Source: Gordonia hirsuta DSM 44140 = NBRC 16056 (GTDB taxonomy: Bacteria; Actinomycetota; Actinomycetes; Mycobacteriales; Mycobacteriaceae). Taken from it: 64,000 nt of DNA. The translations under genes were made by a program, and so were the position numbers. The DNA lies in the NCBI RefSeq assembly GCF_000333015.1, contig NZ_BANT01000029.1, forward strand, positions 1 to 64,000. The letters are read 5' to 3'. Of the stretch, positions 52,843 through 61,675 are shown piece by piece (the stretch's first letter is position 1; every line of letters begins with the position of its first letter). The notes beneath the pieces are model-generated. The model was not told the DNA's origin. It saw only the letters and a list, made by a program, of their open reading frames with translations, and did not search any database.

Positions 52843-53646
52843 CTAACCCGGCAGCCAGCTCAGGTGCGGCGCCAGCGCCGCGTAGCCGACGAACGCCACG
52901 ATATCGATCACGGCATGGGCGATCACCAGCGGCCACAGGCGCGCGGTCGCCTGATACCAGCGCGCGAAGATCAGCCCCATCACGACATTCCCCAGCCCGG
53001 CGCCGAAGCCCTGGTACAGGTGATAACCACCGCGCAGCAGCGCCGAACCGGCCAGCGCCGCCGACTGGCTGACCCCGAGCTGGCGGAGCCGCACCAGGAA
53101 GTAGGCCACGACGATCACCTCCTCGGCCACCGCATTGCCGATCGCGATCAGCACCAGCGTCCCGTACCTCCACCACGGGGTGTCCCCCGGGGCGGCCACC
53201 AGGTCCGCATTCAGACCGAGCACCCCGGAAACCACCACCAGCCCCAGCCCGGGCAGGCCGATCAGCGCGGCCAGCGCCAACGCCGGGGGGACGTCGCGGC
53301 GCCGCGGACGGCCCAGTCCGACATCCGGGAGCCGGGTCCCGCTGCGCCACAGCAGATAGACCCCAAGCGCACCGATCGCCAGCAGTCGAGCCGCCGACAT
53401 CAGCTGCTGCACCGCGTCGATCCCGGCGACCTTCGACCGGACCGGATTCAGCGCAACCGTCGTCGAACCGATGCCCCCGGTCAGCTGCGCTTCCAGCAGT
53501 GCCAGGGCGGCGCCGACGGCCGAGAACCCGAAGGTCAGCACCCCGACGATCACCAGTTCGATGATCAGCGCGCGCCGTTCGGCTCGGCCGTGCACCTGCG
53601 CCACCCGCGGCTCGGGGGCGTGGCGCAGCCGATTCCAGAACGTCAC
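52843..53646 (-). CDS. CPBP-family intramembrane metalloprotease
   Basis: Membrane protein of 267 aa with about seven or eight helices and the CPBP (Abi) signature: AVAEEVIVVAYFLVRL (EE motif 1), RGGYHLYQGFGAGLGN (motif 2 with His) and VIAHAVIDIVAF (motif 3 with HxxxD). These are intramembrane glutamate proteases; substrates in actinobacteria are mostly unknown. The GTG start lies 7 nt after a TAGGCT box without a ribosome site (leaderless). Confidence 0.88.
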   Translation of the reverse strand: MTFWNRLRHAPEPRVAQVHGRAERRALIIELVIVGVLTFGFSAVGAALALLEAQLTGGIGSTTVALNPVRSKVAGIDAVQQLMSAARLLAIGALGVYLLWRSGTRLPDVGLGRPRRRDVPPALALAALIGLPGLGLVVVSGVLGLNADLVAAPGDTPWWRYGTLVLIAIGNAVAEEVIVVAYFLVRLRQLGVSQSAALAGSALLRGGYHLYQGFGAGLGNVVMGLIFARWYQATARLWPLVIAHAVIDIVAFVGYAALAPHLSWLPG

Positions 53647-53653
53647 ACCGGTC

Positions 53654-53659
53654 AGCCTA
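53654..53659 (-). promoter_or_regulatory. -10 box of CPBP gene
   Basis: TAGGCT on the minus strand ends 7 nt before the GTG start. Confidence 0.4.
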
Positions 53660-53702
53660 ATCAGTCTGGTCGCGCCCCGAATCCGCCGCCGGCCGAGGAC
53701 AC

Positions 53703-53739
53703 CGTTGCACCGCGGTCACCCGGTGACGGCGGTGCAACG
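53703..53739. terminator. Hairpin after methyltransferase gene
   Basis: CGTTGCACCGC and GCGGTGCAACG arms enclose an inner GTCACC/GGTGAC pair. It lies just downstream of the DUF2470-methyltransferase operon and before the CPBP promoter. Confidence 0.5.
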
Positions 53740-53752
53740 CGTGCCCGTCACG

Positions 53753-54451
53753 TCAGCTGCGGCGCAGCTCGTTCGCGACGAAGGCGACTCCGCGAAAGTA
53801 CGGACGCGGCGGGGAGAATCCGGCCGCCTCGCCCAACCGTTGGAGTCGCTGGTCACTCACCGGATAGAAGTCCTCGGCCATGCGCTGCCGGAGCGCGGAC
53901 AGCGACTGCGGGTCGACATACCGCGCGCGGGCGTATTCGGCCATCACGTCCAGGTCGTCGTCATCGTGTTCGGTGAGATCGCAGAGCAGCAGCGGCGCGC
54001 CCGGGCGCAGCCGGTCCGCGATCTGCGCCAGGTACCCGCTCTTGGCCTGGTCACCGGCCAGGAAGTGCATCACCAGCAGACTCAGTGCCGCATCGAAGGG
54101 CATCGGATCGGCCAGTCCGGACACATAACCCTCGACGAAACGCGCATTGGGCAGGTCGGCGAGCGCAGCTCGCCGCCGGGCGACGGCGAGCATATCGGCC
54201 GACGGGTCCACCCCGACGACCTCCCACGCGGGGTTGGCCTGGGCCAGCGCCAGGGTCTCGGTACCGGTGCCGGCACCGGCCACCAGAATGCGCGCCGAGA
54301 CCGGCAGGCGCGCGGCCAGCACGGCGGCACTGATCTCGTGCAGTTCTGCATAACCGGGCACCAGGTGACCGATCCGGGCGTCGTAACCGAGCGCATTGCC
54401 GGCGGCGAAACGACGACCGGGCGCCGCGGTCCGGTCCACGGTGCGCGTCAT
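53753..54451 (-). CDS. SAM-dependent class I methyltransferase
   Basis: Class I methyltransferase, 232 aa, with motif I ILVAGAGTGTETLALA (about residues 54-69), VVGVDPSADMLAVARRR, and LSLLVMHFL near post-II. The acceptor is unknown. The ATG at 54451 overlaps the stop of the upstream DUF2470 gene (ATGA), so the two are translationally coupled and share the iron-box promoter. Related methyltransferases often act on small molecules; whether it works with the heme-related partner is an inference from the operon. Confidence 0.85.
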   Translation of the reverse strand: MTRTVDRTAAPGRRFAAGNALGYDARIGHLVPGYAELHEISAAVLAARLPVSARILVAGAGTGTETLALAQANPAWEVVGVDPSADMLAVARRRAALADLPNARFVEGYVSGLADPMPFDAALSLLVMHFLAGDQAKSGYLAQIADRLRPGAPLLLCDLTEHDDDDLDVMAEYARARYVDPQSLSALRQRMAEDFYPVSDQRLQRLGEAAGFSPPRPYFRGVAFVANELRRS

Positions 54452-55221
54452 GCGTGGGCGACCAGATCGTGCAGCGCCGCCGACAGGTCGCCCACCCCGG
54501 TGCAGGGCCGGTCGAAGCTCAGGCGCACATCGTTGTCGGCGGTCGGCGTCTCCACGCGAAAGGTGATGCCGAACCGGTCCAGCCCGAGCGGTCGCACCCG
54601 CCCGTCGCGCAGATGATCGGGGAACAGCAGGGTCAGCCGGTCCACCAGGTCGCGATGGTCGGCCTCCAGGTGCGAAAGCCACTGCCCCTCGTACTCCCAG
54701 AACGGATCGGGTTCGGCGCCGGAGAGGGTGTGGGCGTCGACCGAGGCCGCCCCAGTCGCGGAGGCGATCACCGCGTTGTCTACGTGCAGGCGCAGCAGAC
54801 AGTGCCCGTGTCCGACGTCGAGCAGGCGCGCATCGGGGTGGTCGCCGGTGATCTCCACTGCCAGTTCGCGCTCGAGCGCCGCCGGCACAGAATGCACCCG
54901 CCCGGACAGCCAGATCAGCGAGCGCACCCGCTCCCGCAGACTGATCGGCGCGCAGTCGGCCAGCTCCAGCATCGCCGGTATACCGTCCAGCTCCTGTCCG
55001 GCCGGTTCCCGCACCGACGCATCGTCGGGCACGACCATGAACGCCTCGGATTCGAAGAGGTGCACCATCGCCACCGCCGCCGGGCCGCAGCCGTCCACCG
55101 AGAGCGTTCCTTCGTGGACGCGGCGGCAAGCGGTCTGGATCCGTTCGGCATCGCACGGCACCGGTCGGACCGATCCGGCGGTGTCCCGAGCGATGTACCC
55201 GCTGCGATCGATAGCGGTCAT
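54448..55221 (-). CDS. DUF2470-domain protein, iron-box controlled
   Basis: A 257-aa protein with a C-terminal DUF2470 domain (about residues 175-255, HLEADHRDLVDRLTLLFPDHLRDGRVRPLGLDRFGITFRV), the module found at the C-terminus of HugZ-type heme-utilisation proteins. The N-terminal part (RVHEGTLSVDGCGPAAVAMV, LRERVRSLIWLSGRVHSV) is unlike the full HugZ FMN-binding fold as far as I can see, so heme oxygenase activity should not be assumed. A GGGAGG site precedes the ATG. Two overlapping IdeR/DtxR-like boxes lie 35-68 bp upstream, suggesting iron repression. Confidence 0.8.
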   Translation of the reverse strand: MTAIDRSGYIARDTAGSVRPVPCDAERIQTACRRVHEGTLSVDGCGPAAVAMVHLFESEAFMVVPDDASVREPAGQELDGIPAMLELADCAPISLRERVRSLIWLSGRVHSVPAALERELAVEITGDHPDARLLDVGHGHCLLRLHVDNAVIASATGAASVDAHTLSGAEPDPFWEYEGQWLSHLEADHRDLVDRLTLLFPDHLRDGRVRPLGLDRFGITFRVETPTADNDVRLSFDRPCTGVGDLSAALHDLVAHA

Positions 55222-55255
55222 GTGAACCTCCCACGCCCCACAGAATGGAGCAGAC

Positions 55256-55289
55256 CTAGGTGAGCCCTACTTAGGGTCCCCTAACCTAA
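55256..55289 (-). promoter_or_regulatory. Tandem IdeR/DtxR iron boxes
   Basis: The 19-bp stretch 55271-55289 (plus strand TTAGGGTCCCCTAACCTAA) matches the palindromic IdeR consensus TTAGGTTAGSCTAACCTAA at 16 of 19 positions. A second weaker site (13 of 19) at 55256-55274 overlaps it by 4 bp. The pair lies 35-68 bp before the DUF2470 ATG and also between it and divergent pheA. Confidence 0.75.
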
Positions 55290-55337
55290 ACGCCGGCGTC
55301 GTGCCCGTCAACACCTTTGCCACGATCAGCGACCGAC

Positions 55338-55343
55338 TACGCT
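55338..55343 (+). promoter_or_regulatory. pheA -10 box (leaderless start)
   Basis: TACGCT ends 6 nt before the GTG of pheA, without a ribosome site. Confidence 0.45.
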
Positions 55344-55349
55344 GGACAC

Positions 55350-56282
55350 GTGCCCGTTTTCGCCTACTTCGGCCCCGCCGGAACCTTCACCGAGATGGCG
55401 CTGAAGCGACTCCTGCATCGCGGCGCGGTCGCCGTCGACGGAAGCATCCGCACCGTGCCGGCCGATTCACCCGCCGCCGCGATCGCCCAGCTCCGCCGGG
55501 GCGAGGCCGATTACGCCTGTGTTCCGATCGAGAGCTCGCTGGAGGGGTCGGTGCCGGCGACCATGGACGCGCTGGTTCCCGCCCCCGGAGAACGCCGCGT
55601 GCAGGCGTACGCCGAGGTGAGCCTGGACATCGCCTTCACCATCGCCGCCCGCCAGCGGATAGACCCCGCGCAGGTCCGCACCATCGCGGCCTATCCGGTG
55701 GCCTCGGCACAGGTGCGCGACAGCGTCCAGACGCTTTTCCCGAATGCGCAGTTCGTCGTCGCCTCATCCAACGCCGGCGCGGCCCAGGACGTCGTCCACG
55801 GCCGGGCCGATGCGGCGGTGACCACCGCGGTGGCCGCCGAGCTGCACCAGTTGACTCCGCTGGCCGAAGGGGTCGCCGATTCCGCCGATGCCCGCACACG
55901 GTTCCTGCTCCTGGGCCCGGCGGGTCCGCCGCCGGAACGCACGGGCAGCGACCGCACCTCGGTGATCCTGGATCTGGTCAACCGGCCCGGTGCGCTGGTC
56001 ACCGCGATGACCGAGTTCGCCGACCGGGGAGTGGATCTGACCCGGATCGAGTCCCGTCCCCGACGCGGCGAGGTGCCCGGCCAGTACCGATTCTTCCTGG
56101 ATGCGGCCGGTCATCTCGACGACGACGCCGTCGGCGAAGCGCTCCGGGCGCTGTATCGTTCCGCCGAGCGCGTGGTCTTCCTGGGCTCGTGGCCGGTCGA
56201 CCGCACCATCGGCGCCACCGCGCCGCCCGATCACGGCGACAGCCTGCGCTGGTTCGCCGAACTGAAAGACGGAGGAGATTGA
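55350..56282 (+). CDS. pheA: Prephenate dehydratase
   Basis: Converts prephenate to phenylpyruvate in phenylalanine synthesis. It has 310 aa: the catalytic domain starts YFGPAGTFTEMALKRLL, with CVPIESSLEGSV and DAAVTTAVAAELHQL; a C-terminal ACT domain (about residues 205-290) begins SVILDLVNRPGALVTAMTEF and ends with the ESRP motif (TRIESRPRRG) and YRFFLDAAGH, giving Phe feedback control. The GTG at 55350 places the FGPAG motif correctly; the frame could start 33 nt earlier. M. tuberculosis Rv3838c has the same neighbour (Rv3837c-like). Confidence 0.95.
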   Translation: MPVFAYFGPAGTFTEMALKRLLHRGAVAVDGSIRTVPADSPAAAIAQLRRGEADYACVPIESSLEGSVPATMDALVPAPGERRVQAYAEVSLDIAFTIAARQRIDPAQVRTIAAYPVASAQVRDSVQTLFPNAQFVVASSNAGAAQDVVHGRADAAVTTAVAAELHQLTPLAEGVADSADARTRFLLLGPAGPPPERTGSDRTSVILDLVNRPGALVTAMTEFADRGVDLTRIESRPRRGEVPGQYRFFLDAAGHLDDDAVGEALRALYRSAERVVFLGSWPVDRTIGATAPPDHGDSLRWFAELKDGGD

Positions 56283-56283
56283 G

Positions 56284-56928
56284 ATGGCCCGCCTGGTTCT
56301 GGTTCGCCACGGTGAGACCACCGCGAACATCCGCCAGCAACTCGACACCGCCCTGCCCGGTGCGCACCTGACCGACTTCGGTGCCAGCCAAGGCATCCGG
56401 TTCGGACTGAACAATCCGCTGTCGGCACCGGCGGTGCTGCTCAGCTCCCATGCCCACCGGGCCCGGCAGACCGCCGAGCTGATCGCCTCGGCCTGGGATG
56501 TGGACACCGCCGCCATCGACGACGTCCACGAGGTGCAGGCCGGCGATCTGGAGGGCCGCAGCGATCGCGAGGCGCACGAGCTCTTCCGCAACGTGGTCGA
56601 AGCCTGGTACCGCGGCGACCAGGACACCCGTCTGCCCGGCGGTGAATCACTGGAGATGCTGCGCGACCGCTACCTGCCGGTGATCAACGACCTCGCCGAC
56701 CGGCACCTGCTATCCGCCGATCCCCGCGATGTGTACGTCGTCTCCCACGGGGCCGCCATCCGGCTGGTCGCCGCGCACCTGGCCGGCGTCGAGTCGGACT
56801 TCGCGTTCAAGAATCATCTGCGCAACACCGACAGCGTCGAACTGGAACTGACGCCGCAGGGATGGGAACTGCGGCGCTGGGGTTCGGTGACCGAGTTCGT
56901 CACCGACGACGACGAGCCGCTCGGCTGA
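56284..56928 (+). CDS. Histidine phosphatase (phosphoglycerate-mutase-like, Rv3837c-like)
   Basis: Histidine phosphatase superfamily enzyme, 214 aa. The catalytic VLVRHGETTANI contains the phospho-His, and the second His is in VVSHGAAIRLVAAHL. SSHAHRARQTAEL is the conserved family segment. Its true substrate is unknown; the mutase name rests on the family. The ATG lies 1 nt past the pheA stop with a GGAGGAG site, so it is the second gene of a pheA operon. Confidence 0.9.
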   Translation: MARLVLVRHGETTANIRQQLDTALPGAHLTDFGASQGIRFGLNNPLSAPAVLLSSHAHRARQTAELIASAWDVDTAAIDDVHEVQAGDLEGRSDREAHELFRNVVEAWYRGDQDTRLPGGESLEMLRDRYLPVINDLADRHLLSADPRDVYVVSHGAAIRLVAAHLAGVESDFAFKNHLRNTDSVELELTPQGWELRRWGSVTEFVTDDDEPLG

Positions 56929-57035
56929 GCCACCGGCAGCCGACCCCCTGGTCAGCAGCGCGGGATAGGGTAACGGACATATCGGATACTGGATCCCGGA
57001 GCAGTCGGTGGACCAGCAGAAAGGCATGAGGTAAG

Positions 57036-57680
57036 TTGGCGAGTCATCTGAACCGGCAGCGCGTCAACCAGATCGCCGTCGGCGTGGCCGCGACCGTCGT
57101 GACCACGGTGATCATCTGGCTCGATGTGGCCTCGGCGATCTGGCAGGAAGTAGTCATCCTCTCCGGTCTGGCCGCCGGTTTCGTCACCTTCCTCCTGACC
57201 GTCTTCGTCCTCGACAAGGTGCTGGCCCGCTCGACGGCCCGACGCTGGGCACCGGTCAACCGGCTGGCCTTCACCGAGTTCCTGCACGCCCTGGCCGACG
57301 ACGACGCCAGCGAGATCTCGCGCGGGCAGGTGATCACCCGCAGCCTGACCCCACCGGCCTACCAGATCGATCCCCAGCGGTACGACGACGAGCTCGAGCA
57401 GCTGCGCGATCTCGTCCTGCGCGAGCGGGCACTGCTGTCGGACCTCCTCAGCCGCTGGGCGCCCTTCCTGGCCTCCAGCGGCGATAACGAGGCCGTCTTG
57501 CAGCACATCGCCGATATCGCCCTGTCGTTCGACCGCATCCGGGATGCGGCGCTGGAGGCCGAATCGGACCACGATCCCGCGCTGCACGCCAGAGTCTCCG
57601 ACGAGGTCCGCGAATGCAACAGCCGGCTGCTCATGCTGACCGACGAACTGCGCCGGCGGCTGACCACCACGGCGGCCTGA
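57036..57680 (+). CDS. Uncharacterised two-helix membrane protein
   Basis: A 214-aa protein I do not recognise. Two N-terminal transmembrane helices (about residues 12-35 and 38-60; QIAVGVAATVVTTVIIWL and VVILSGLAAGFVTFLLTVFVL) are followed by a soluble, charged helical region with a conserved-looking DDELEQLRDLVLRERALLSDLLSRW segment and CNSRLLMLTDELRRRL. The start is TTG at 57036 after an AGGT-containing site. It lies between the pheA operon and a convergent zincin gene. Confidence 0.65.
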   Translation: MASHLNRQRVNQIAVGVAATVVTTVIIWLDVASAIWQEVVILSGLAAGFVTFLLTVFVLDKVLARSTARRWAPVNRLAFTEFLHALADDDASEISRGQVITRSLTPPAYQIDPQRYDDELEQLRDLVLRERALLSDLLSRWAPFLASSGDNEAVLQHIADIALSFDRIRDAALEAESDHDPALHARVSDEVRECNSRLLMLTDELRRRLTTTAA

Positions 57681-57713
57681 GCGGGTCGACCGCTGCGAGG
57701 GCGGTGCGTCCGG

Positions 57714-58064
57714 TCAGCCCCACCCGTGGTCGTGCAGCCACTGATCGTCGATCCCGAAGTGATGGCCGATCTCGTGCAGCACGGTGATCGCCACCTGCTC
57801 GCGGACCTCCTCGGCGCTGTGACAGATCGACAGGATGATGTCGCGGTAGATCTCGATGGTGTCGGGCAGAAAGCCCGCGTACTCGGTGGTGCGCCGGGTC
57901 AGGGCAACGCCGGTGTACAGGCCGAGCAGATTGCGGTCTTCGGGATTGAACGGCTCGATCATGATGACCACGTTGTCCATGGCCTTCATCAGCTCCTCCG
58001 GGAGCAGGTCGAGCGCTTCTCCGACGAGGATCTCGAAATCCGCGTCGGACATGGTTACTGCCAC
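57714..58064 (-). CDS. Zincin-like metallopeptidase family protein (Rv3836-like)
   Basis: Small protein, 116 aa, with the zinc motif HEIGHHFGIDD (HExxHxxGxxD) near the C-terminus, typical of the minimal zincin family found in actinobacteria; the partner and substrate are unknown. The GTG at 58064 begins 2 nt after the upstream stop and has GGGAGG in the upstream gene end; an ATG 12 nt later is an alternative. It is co-transcribed with the septum-formation-domain gene and matches the Rv3835-Rv3836 pair. Confidence 0.85.
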   Translation of the reverse strand: MAVTMSDADFEILVGEALDLLPEELMKAMDNVVIMIEPFNPEDRNLLGLYTGVALTRRTTEYAGFLPDTIEIYRDIILSICHSAEEVREQVAITVLHEIGHHFGIDDQWLHDHGWG

Positions 58065-58066
58065 TG

Positions 58067-59176
58067 CTATCCGCCTCCCGGGGCCGGGACTTCCTGGTCG
58101 CTGCTGTCGTATCCGGGCGGCATCGGGACCGGGGTGGGCAGCGCCCGGCCGGGCGGCCCCTGCGGCGGCGGGACCGGAAGTTTGCCGTTGATCAGCAACT
58201 GCTCGCGGGCATCACCGACCAGTTTGGCGAAGCCTCCGCGATCGGGCAGGGCCACGTAACACACCACCCGGCGGCTCCCGCCCAGCCAGCTGACCTCGGA
58301 GATCACCGACCACTGCACGTTCAGGGTGCTGGCGCGGAACTTGTCTTCGCCACCGAGGAAACGGTTGGTGCGGTTCGGGCAGATGCTCTTCAGGTACTCG
58401 TTCTGCGCGGCGATATCCGGCCACGGCTTCCCCGAATCGCGGGCACCGAAGCGTTGCGACAGATCCACCAGCCCGGTGGTCTGGAAGGCGTGCGGCGCCG
58501 AACAGTCCACCGGCTGGGTGGTCGGCTGGCGCGTGGCCTCGTCGATCCCGATGCACGTGCCCACCGGCCAGGCGAACGACTGGTCGGTATCGGCGGCCCG
58601 ACCGGTGAACTCCATCTGCGCGCCGCCGGGGCCCGGCTGCTCGATCCCGCACCGCAGCACGCGCGCTCCGCGATCCCACTGCGCCAGCGAGGGGTACATC
58701 AACCCCACCGCCAGCCGACCCTGCGGATCCAGGCCGCCGCCGAGGTAGCGGTCGACCACCACGGGGCAGTGCTCGTCCCGGATCTCCGCGAAACGTTCGC
58801 CTCCCGGCCACGATGCTCCGGCACCGAACTCGGCACCGGGGAACTGAGCGGTATCGACGGTCCCGGCCACCTCGAAACGATGCGCTTCGACGCAGCTGAC
58901 CTTGGTCGGGGTGCCGGCGGCCTCGCCGGTCCAGGTCAGGCAGTCACCGGCCTGTGATCGGGTGAAGTCGGTCTCGGTGTAGGAGCCACCCTCGCCGATC
59001 ACCGTCGAATGCAGACCACCGGACTCGGAGAATCCCCCGCGCCAGGCGATCACCCCGGCCGCACCCACGGCACCGACCAGCACCGCCACCAGCGCCGCGA
59101 TCAATCGCGGCGCCGACGCCCGGGGCTTGCGCACGGCGCCGTCGGGGTCTTGCGTTTCCACTTCCACAGAGCTCAT
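58067..59176 (-). CDS. Membrane-anchored septum-formation domain protein (Rv3835-like)
   Basis: A 369-aa protein with one N-terminal transmembrane helix (LIAALVAVLVGAVGAAGVIAW, about residues 24-45) and a large extracytoplasmic part. The extracytoplasmic part has two repeated Septum_form-type modules, each with the GDCLTWTGE / CVEAHRFEVAG and GTCIGIDE / DCSAPHAFQTTG pattern of Cys and His residues, and several Cys that may form disulfides (AHRFEVAG, SAPHAFQTTG). It ends in a Pro/Gly-rich tail. The role is uncertain; the Pfam Septum_form name comes from a link to septation. It is divergent from serS. Confidence 0.82.
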   Translation of the reverse strand: MSSVEVETQDPDGAVRKPRASAPRLIAALVAVLVGAVGAAGVIAWRGGFSESGGLHSTVIGEGGSYTETDFTRSQAGDCLTWTGEAAGTPTKVSCVEAHRFEVAGTVDTAQFPGAEFGAGASWPGGERFAEIRDEHCPVVVDRYLGGGLDPQGRLAVGLMYPSLAQWDRGARVLRCGIEQPGPGGAQMEFTGRAADTDQSFAWPVGTCIGIDEATRQPTTQPVDCSAPHAFQTTGLVDLSQRFGARDSGKPWPDIAAQNEYLKSICPNRTNRFLGGEDKFRASTLNVQWSVISEVSWLGGSRRVVCYVALPDRGGFAKLVGDAREQLLINGKLPVPPPQGPPGRALPTPVPMPPGYDSSDQEVPAPGGG

Positions 59177-59219
59177 CGTCGTCCATCATGCCTGGTGCCC
59201 ACCGGCAACGCGCCCCGAG

Positions 59220-59225
59220 TAGGGT
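59220..59225 (+). promoter_or_regulatory. serS -10 box (leaderless start)
   Basis: TAGGGT ends 7 nt before the GTG of serS, with no ribosome site. Confidence 0.45.
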
Positions 59226-59232
59226 TTGAGTC

Positions 59233-60489
59233 GTGATTGACCTGAAGATCGTGCGGGAGAACCCCGAGCTGGTCCGCGACTCACAGCGTGCGCGCGGCGA
59301 GGATCCGGAGCTCGTCGACCGGCTACTCGACGCCGATGCCGTGCGCCGCACCGCGATCGGCGAGGCCGATGCGCTGCGCGCCGAGCAGAAGGGCCTGGGC
59401 AAGCAGGTCGGCAAGGCCTCCGGCGAGGAGAAGGCGGCCCTGCTGGCCCGCGGCAAGGACCTGGCCGAGCAGGTCAAGGCCGCCGTCGCCCGGCAGAACG
59501 AGGCCGCGCAGACCTTCGACCACGCCTACCGGGCGATCTCGAACATCATCGCCCCACAGACCCCGCCGGGCGGCGAGGACGACTTCGTGGTGCTCGAGCA
59601 CGTGGGTACCCCGCGCGAGATCGCCGACCCCCGCGATCACCTGGAGCTGAGCGAATCGCTGGGCCTGATCGATATGGAACGCGGCGCCAAGGTGTCCGGC
59701 TCCCGCTTCTATTTCCTCACCGGCCCCGGCGCCATGCTGCAGCTGGGGCTGTTGAACATGGCGGCGGCCAAGGCCACCGCGGCCGGTTACACCATGATGA
59801 TCCCGCCGGTGCTGGTCCGGCCCGAGGTGATGAGCGGCACCGGTTTCCTCGGTGCCCACGCCGCCGAGGTCTACCGGCTCGAGGAGGACGATCTGTACTT
59901 GGTCGGCACCTCCGAGGTCCCGCTGGCCGGATACCACTCCGACGAGATCCTGGACCTGTCCGACGGCCCCAAGCGCTACGCCGGCTGGTCGTCGTGCTTC
60001 CGGCGCGAAGCCGGTTCGTACGGAAAAGACACCCGCGGCATCATCCGGGTGCACCAGTTCGACAAGGTGGAGGGCTTCGTCTACTGCAAGCCCGAGGACG
60101 CCGAAGCCGAGCATCAGCGACTGCTCGACTTCGAGAAGTCGATGCTGGCCGCCATCGACGTCCCCTACCGGGTGATCGACGTGGCCGCCGGTGATCTAGG
60201 CAGTTCGGCCGCACGCAAGTTCGACTGCGAGGCCTGGGTCCCGTCGCAGAACACCTACCGCGAGCTGACCTCGACGTCGAACTGCACCACCTTCCAAGCC
60301 CGGCGCCTGGCCACCCGCTACCGCGACGAGAACGGCAAGCCGCAGACCGCCGCCACCCTGAACGGCACGCTGGCCACCACCCGCTGGCTGGTGGCGATCC
60401 TGGAGAACCACCAGCAGCCCGACGGCTCGGTGATCCTGCCCGACGAGCTGGCCACTTTCACCGGCTTCAACGTCCTGCAGCCGAACTGA
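59233..60489 (+). CDS. serS: Seryl-tRNA synthetase
   Basis: Class II aminoacyl-tRNA synthetase charging tRNA-Ser (and tRNA-Sec where present). It has 418 aa. The N-terminal coiled coil (about residues 1-105) contains [17 protein letters not shown]. Motif 2 is [26 protein letters not shown] and motif 3 includes [18 protein letters not shown]. The Ser-binding [10 protein letters not shown] and [13 protein letters not shown] segments are complete. The GTG start is preferred because of the family N-terminus [15 protein letters not shown] and the TAGGGT box 7 nt upstream. It is the last core gene before a decayed accessory stretch. Confidence 0.97.
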   Translation: MIDLKIVRENPELVRDSQRARGEDPELVDRLLDADAVRRTAIGEADALRAEQKGLGKQVGKASGEEKAALLARGKDLAEQVKAAVARQNEAAQTFDHAYRAISNIIAPQTPPGGEDDFVVLEHVGTPREIADPRDHLELSESLGLIDMERGAKVSGSRFYFLTGPGAMLQLGLLNMAAAKATAAGYTMMIPPVLVRPEVMSGTGFLGAHAAEVYRLEEDDLYLVGTSEVPLAGYHSDEILDLSDGPKRYAGWSSCFRREAGSYGKDTRGIIRVHQFDKVEGFVYCKPEDAEAEHQRLLDFEKSMLAAIDVPYRVIDVAAGDLGSSAARKFDCEAWVPSQNTYRELTSTSNCTTFQARRLATRYRDENGKPQTAATLNGTLATTRWLVAILENHQQPDGSVILPDELATFTGFNVLQPN

Positions 60490-60588
60490 CACGGGTATCG
60501 CGGTCTGTCGAGGATCCTGTTGCCCGGAGCCATCTGTCGCGATACTTGCCGGTAGACGGCACATCCCCGCTACGTCTGACGACGCGGC

Positions 60589-61675
60589 CTAACCGCCGAC
60601 CGGGGAGTCTCGGGTCCACTCCGCTATTAGCGCGCGATATGGCGCAGTGGCTTCCATCTGTGAACTAACCCCTACGACGCCTAGGAGTACCCGGAAGAGC
60701 ATAGTGTATTCGCGCGGGACCGACATCTTCCGGCTGGTGCGGTACCCCGAACCGGTGACATCGAGCGCCTTGCTCGCCGCGCGGCGAAGCCAGCGACGGG
60801 TGAAGTGGAACTCCTCAGTGTAAAGCGGATCGACGTACGGCGCGAGAAAGGACTGGACCTCTGCGGCAGTGATATCGGGAAGTCTTCGGACGCCCGGCGC
60901 GCTGCCGACAGCGTTGTCGGCCGAAGGATCGGGATCTCCCCCGCGCCGTTCACCCAGTAGGAGTGCACACCCTTGTTGAGCTGGGTGAAGTAGTAGCGAA
61001 GGTTCCTGCCGTTGCGCCACATGAGGTCCATGAAGCGACGCAGGGCATCGTGGCGCACCTCCATACGGACAGTGCCAGTGCCACGGGCAAGGGTCATCGC
61101 TCGCACCGCATGCAGCACCGCGTTCTCGGCGAGGGAATGACACCCGATACCAGTCCAAGCGTACGGGCCGACGATGATCCAGCGATTCGGGAAGCCGGGA
61201 ACCGCTACCGTCTCGTACGCCTGCATTCCATGCTGACTCCACCACTGCCCGAGGTCGACGCCGTCGGCACCCACTACGCGTCCCTCGGGATAGCTCGATG
61301 GCTCACTGAACGGTTCCCAGCCCGTGGCGCTAATGATGCAATCGAACTCGTGGAGCTATCCGTCGCACGTCCGTATTCCTTCAGGCACGACGCGGTCGAT
61401 GGGCGCGGTAACCAACTCCACGCCAGGCTCGTTGAACGCTCGAGGGAACGACGAGTTCAACGTTGGGCGATTGCCGAACAAACCAAAGGAAGGAGTCAAC
61501 CGATCCGCGGTGTCGGGATCCTGCACCACCTTGCGGAGATATGACCGGTAGAGGCGCCTAACGACGGCGTCGAAGCCGCGCATCGCCGGTCGCATCAGCG
61601 CGCCGGGCACGTGAACGAGCATCCACAGCCCGGCACTCGCGCCGCCTCTTCCGATCATCTCGATGAGCTTGCCAG
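60589..61675 (-). pseudogene. Broken flavin-containing monooxygenase/Baeyer-Villiger-type monooxygenase
   Basis: Remnants of an FMO/BVMO-like flavoprotein read in three frames. The most upstream piece has a linker (KLIEMIGRGG, LYRSYLRKVVQDPDTADRLTP, GNRPTLNSSFPRAFN, VTAPIDRVVPEGI). Then, after a frameshift near 61350, comes FDCIISATGWEPF (the ATGW motif), VDLGQWWSQHGMQAYETVAVPGFPN, and HSYWVNGAGEIP. A second frameshift near 60880 leads to a C-terminal DITAAEVQSFL, ending at a TAG. The N-terminal FAD-binding half is missing, where the truncated TetR now abuts. Confidence 0.75.

Noticed and set aside
54448-55221. A functional HugZ-type heme oxygenase
   Set aside because: Only the C-terminal DUF2470 module is clear; the N-terminal half lacks a recognisable FMN-binding split barrel, so I kept the family-level call.
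53753-55234. A single 493-codon gene covering both the methyltransferase and DUF2470 regions
   Set aside because: The N-terminal half of this frame is Arg/Gly-rich noise. The real DUF2470 gene is in another frame, and the methyltransferase has its own ATG at the overlap.
60495-60545. A GTATCGCG / CGCGATAC inverted repeat after serS as a terminator or attachment site
   Set aside because: The arms are only 8 bp, 35 nt apart; no tRNA or integrase is nearby to support an attachment site, and serS termination is only one possibility.
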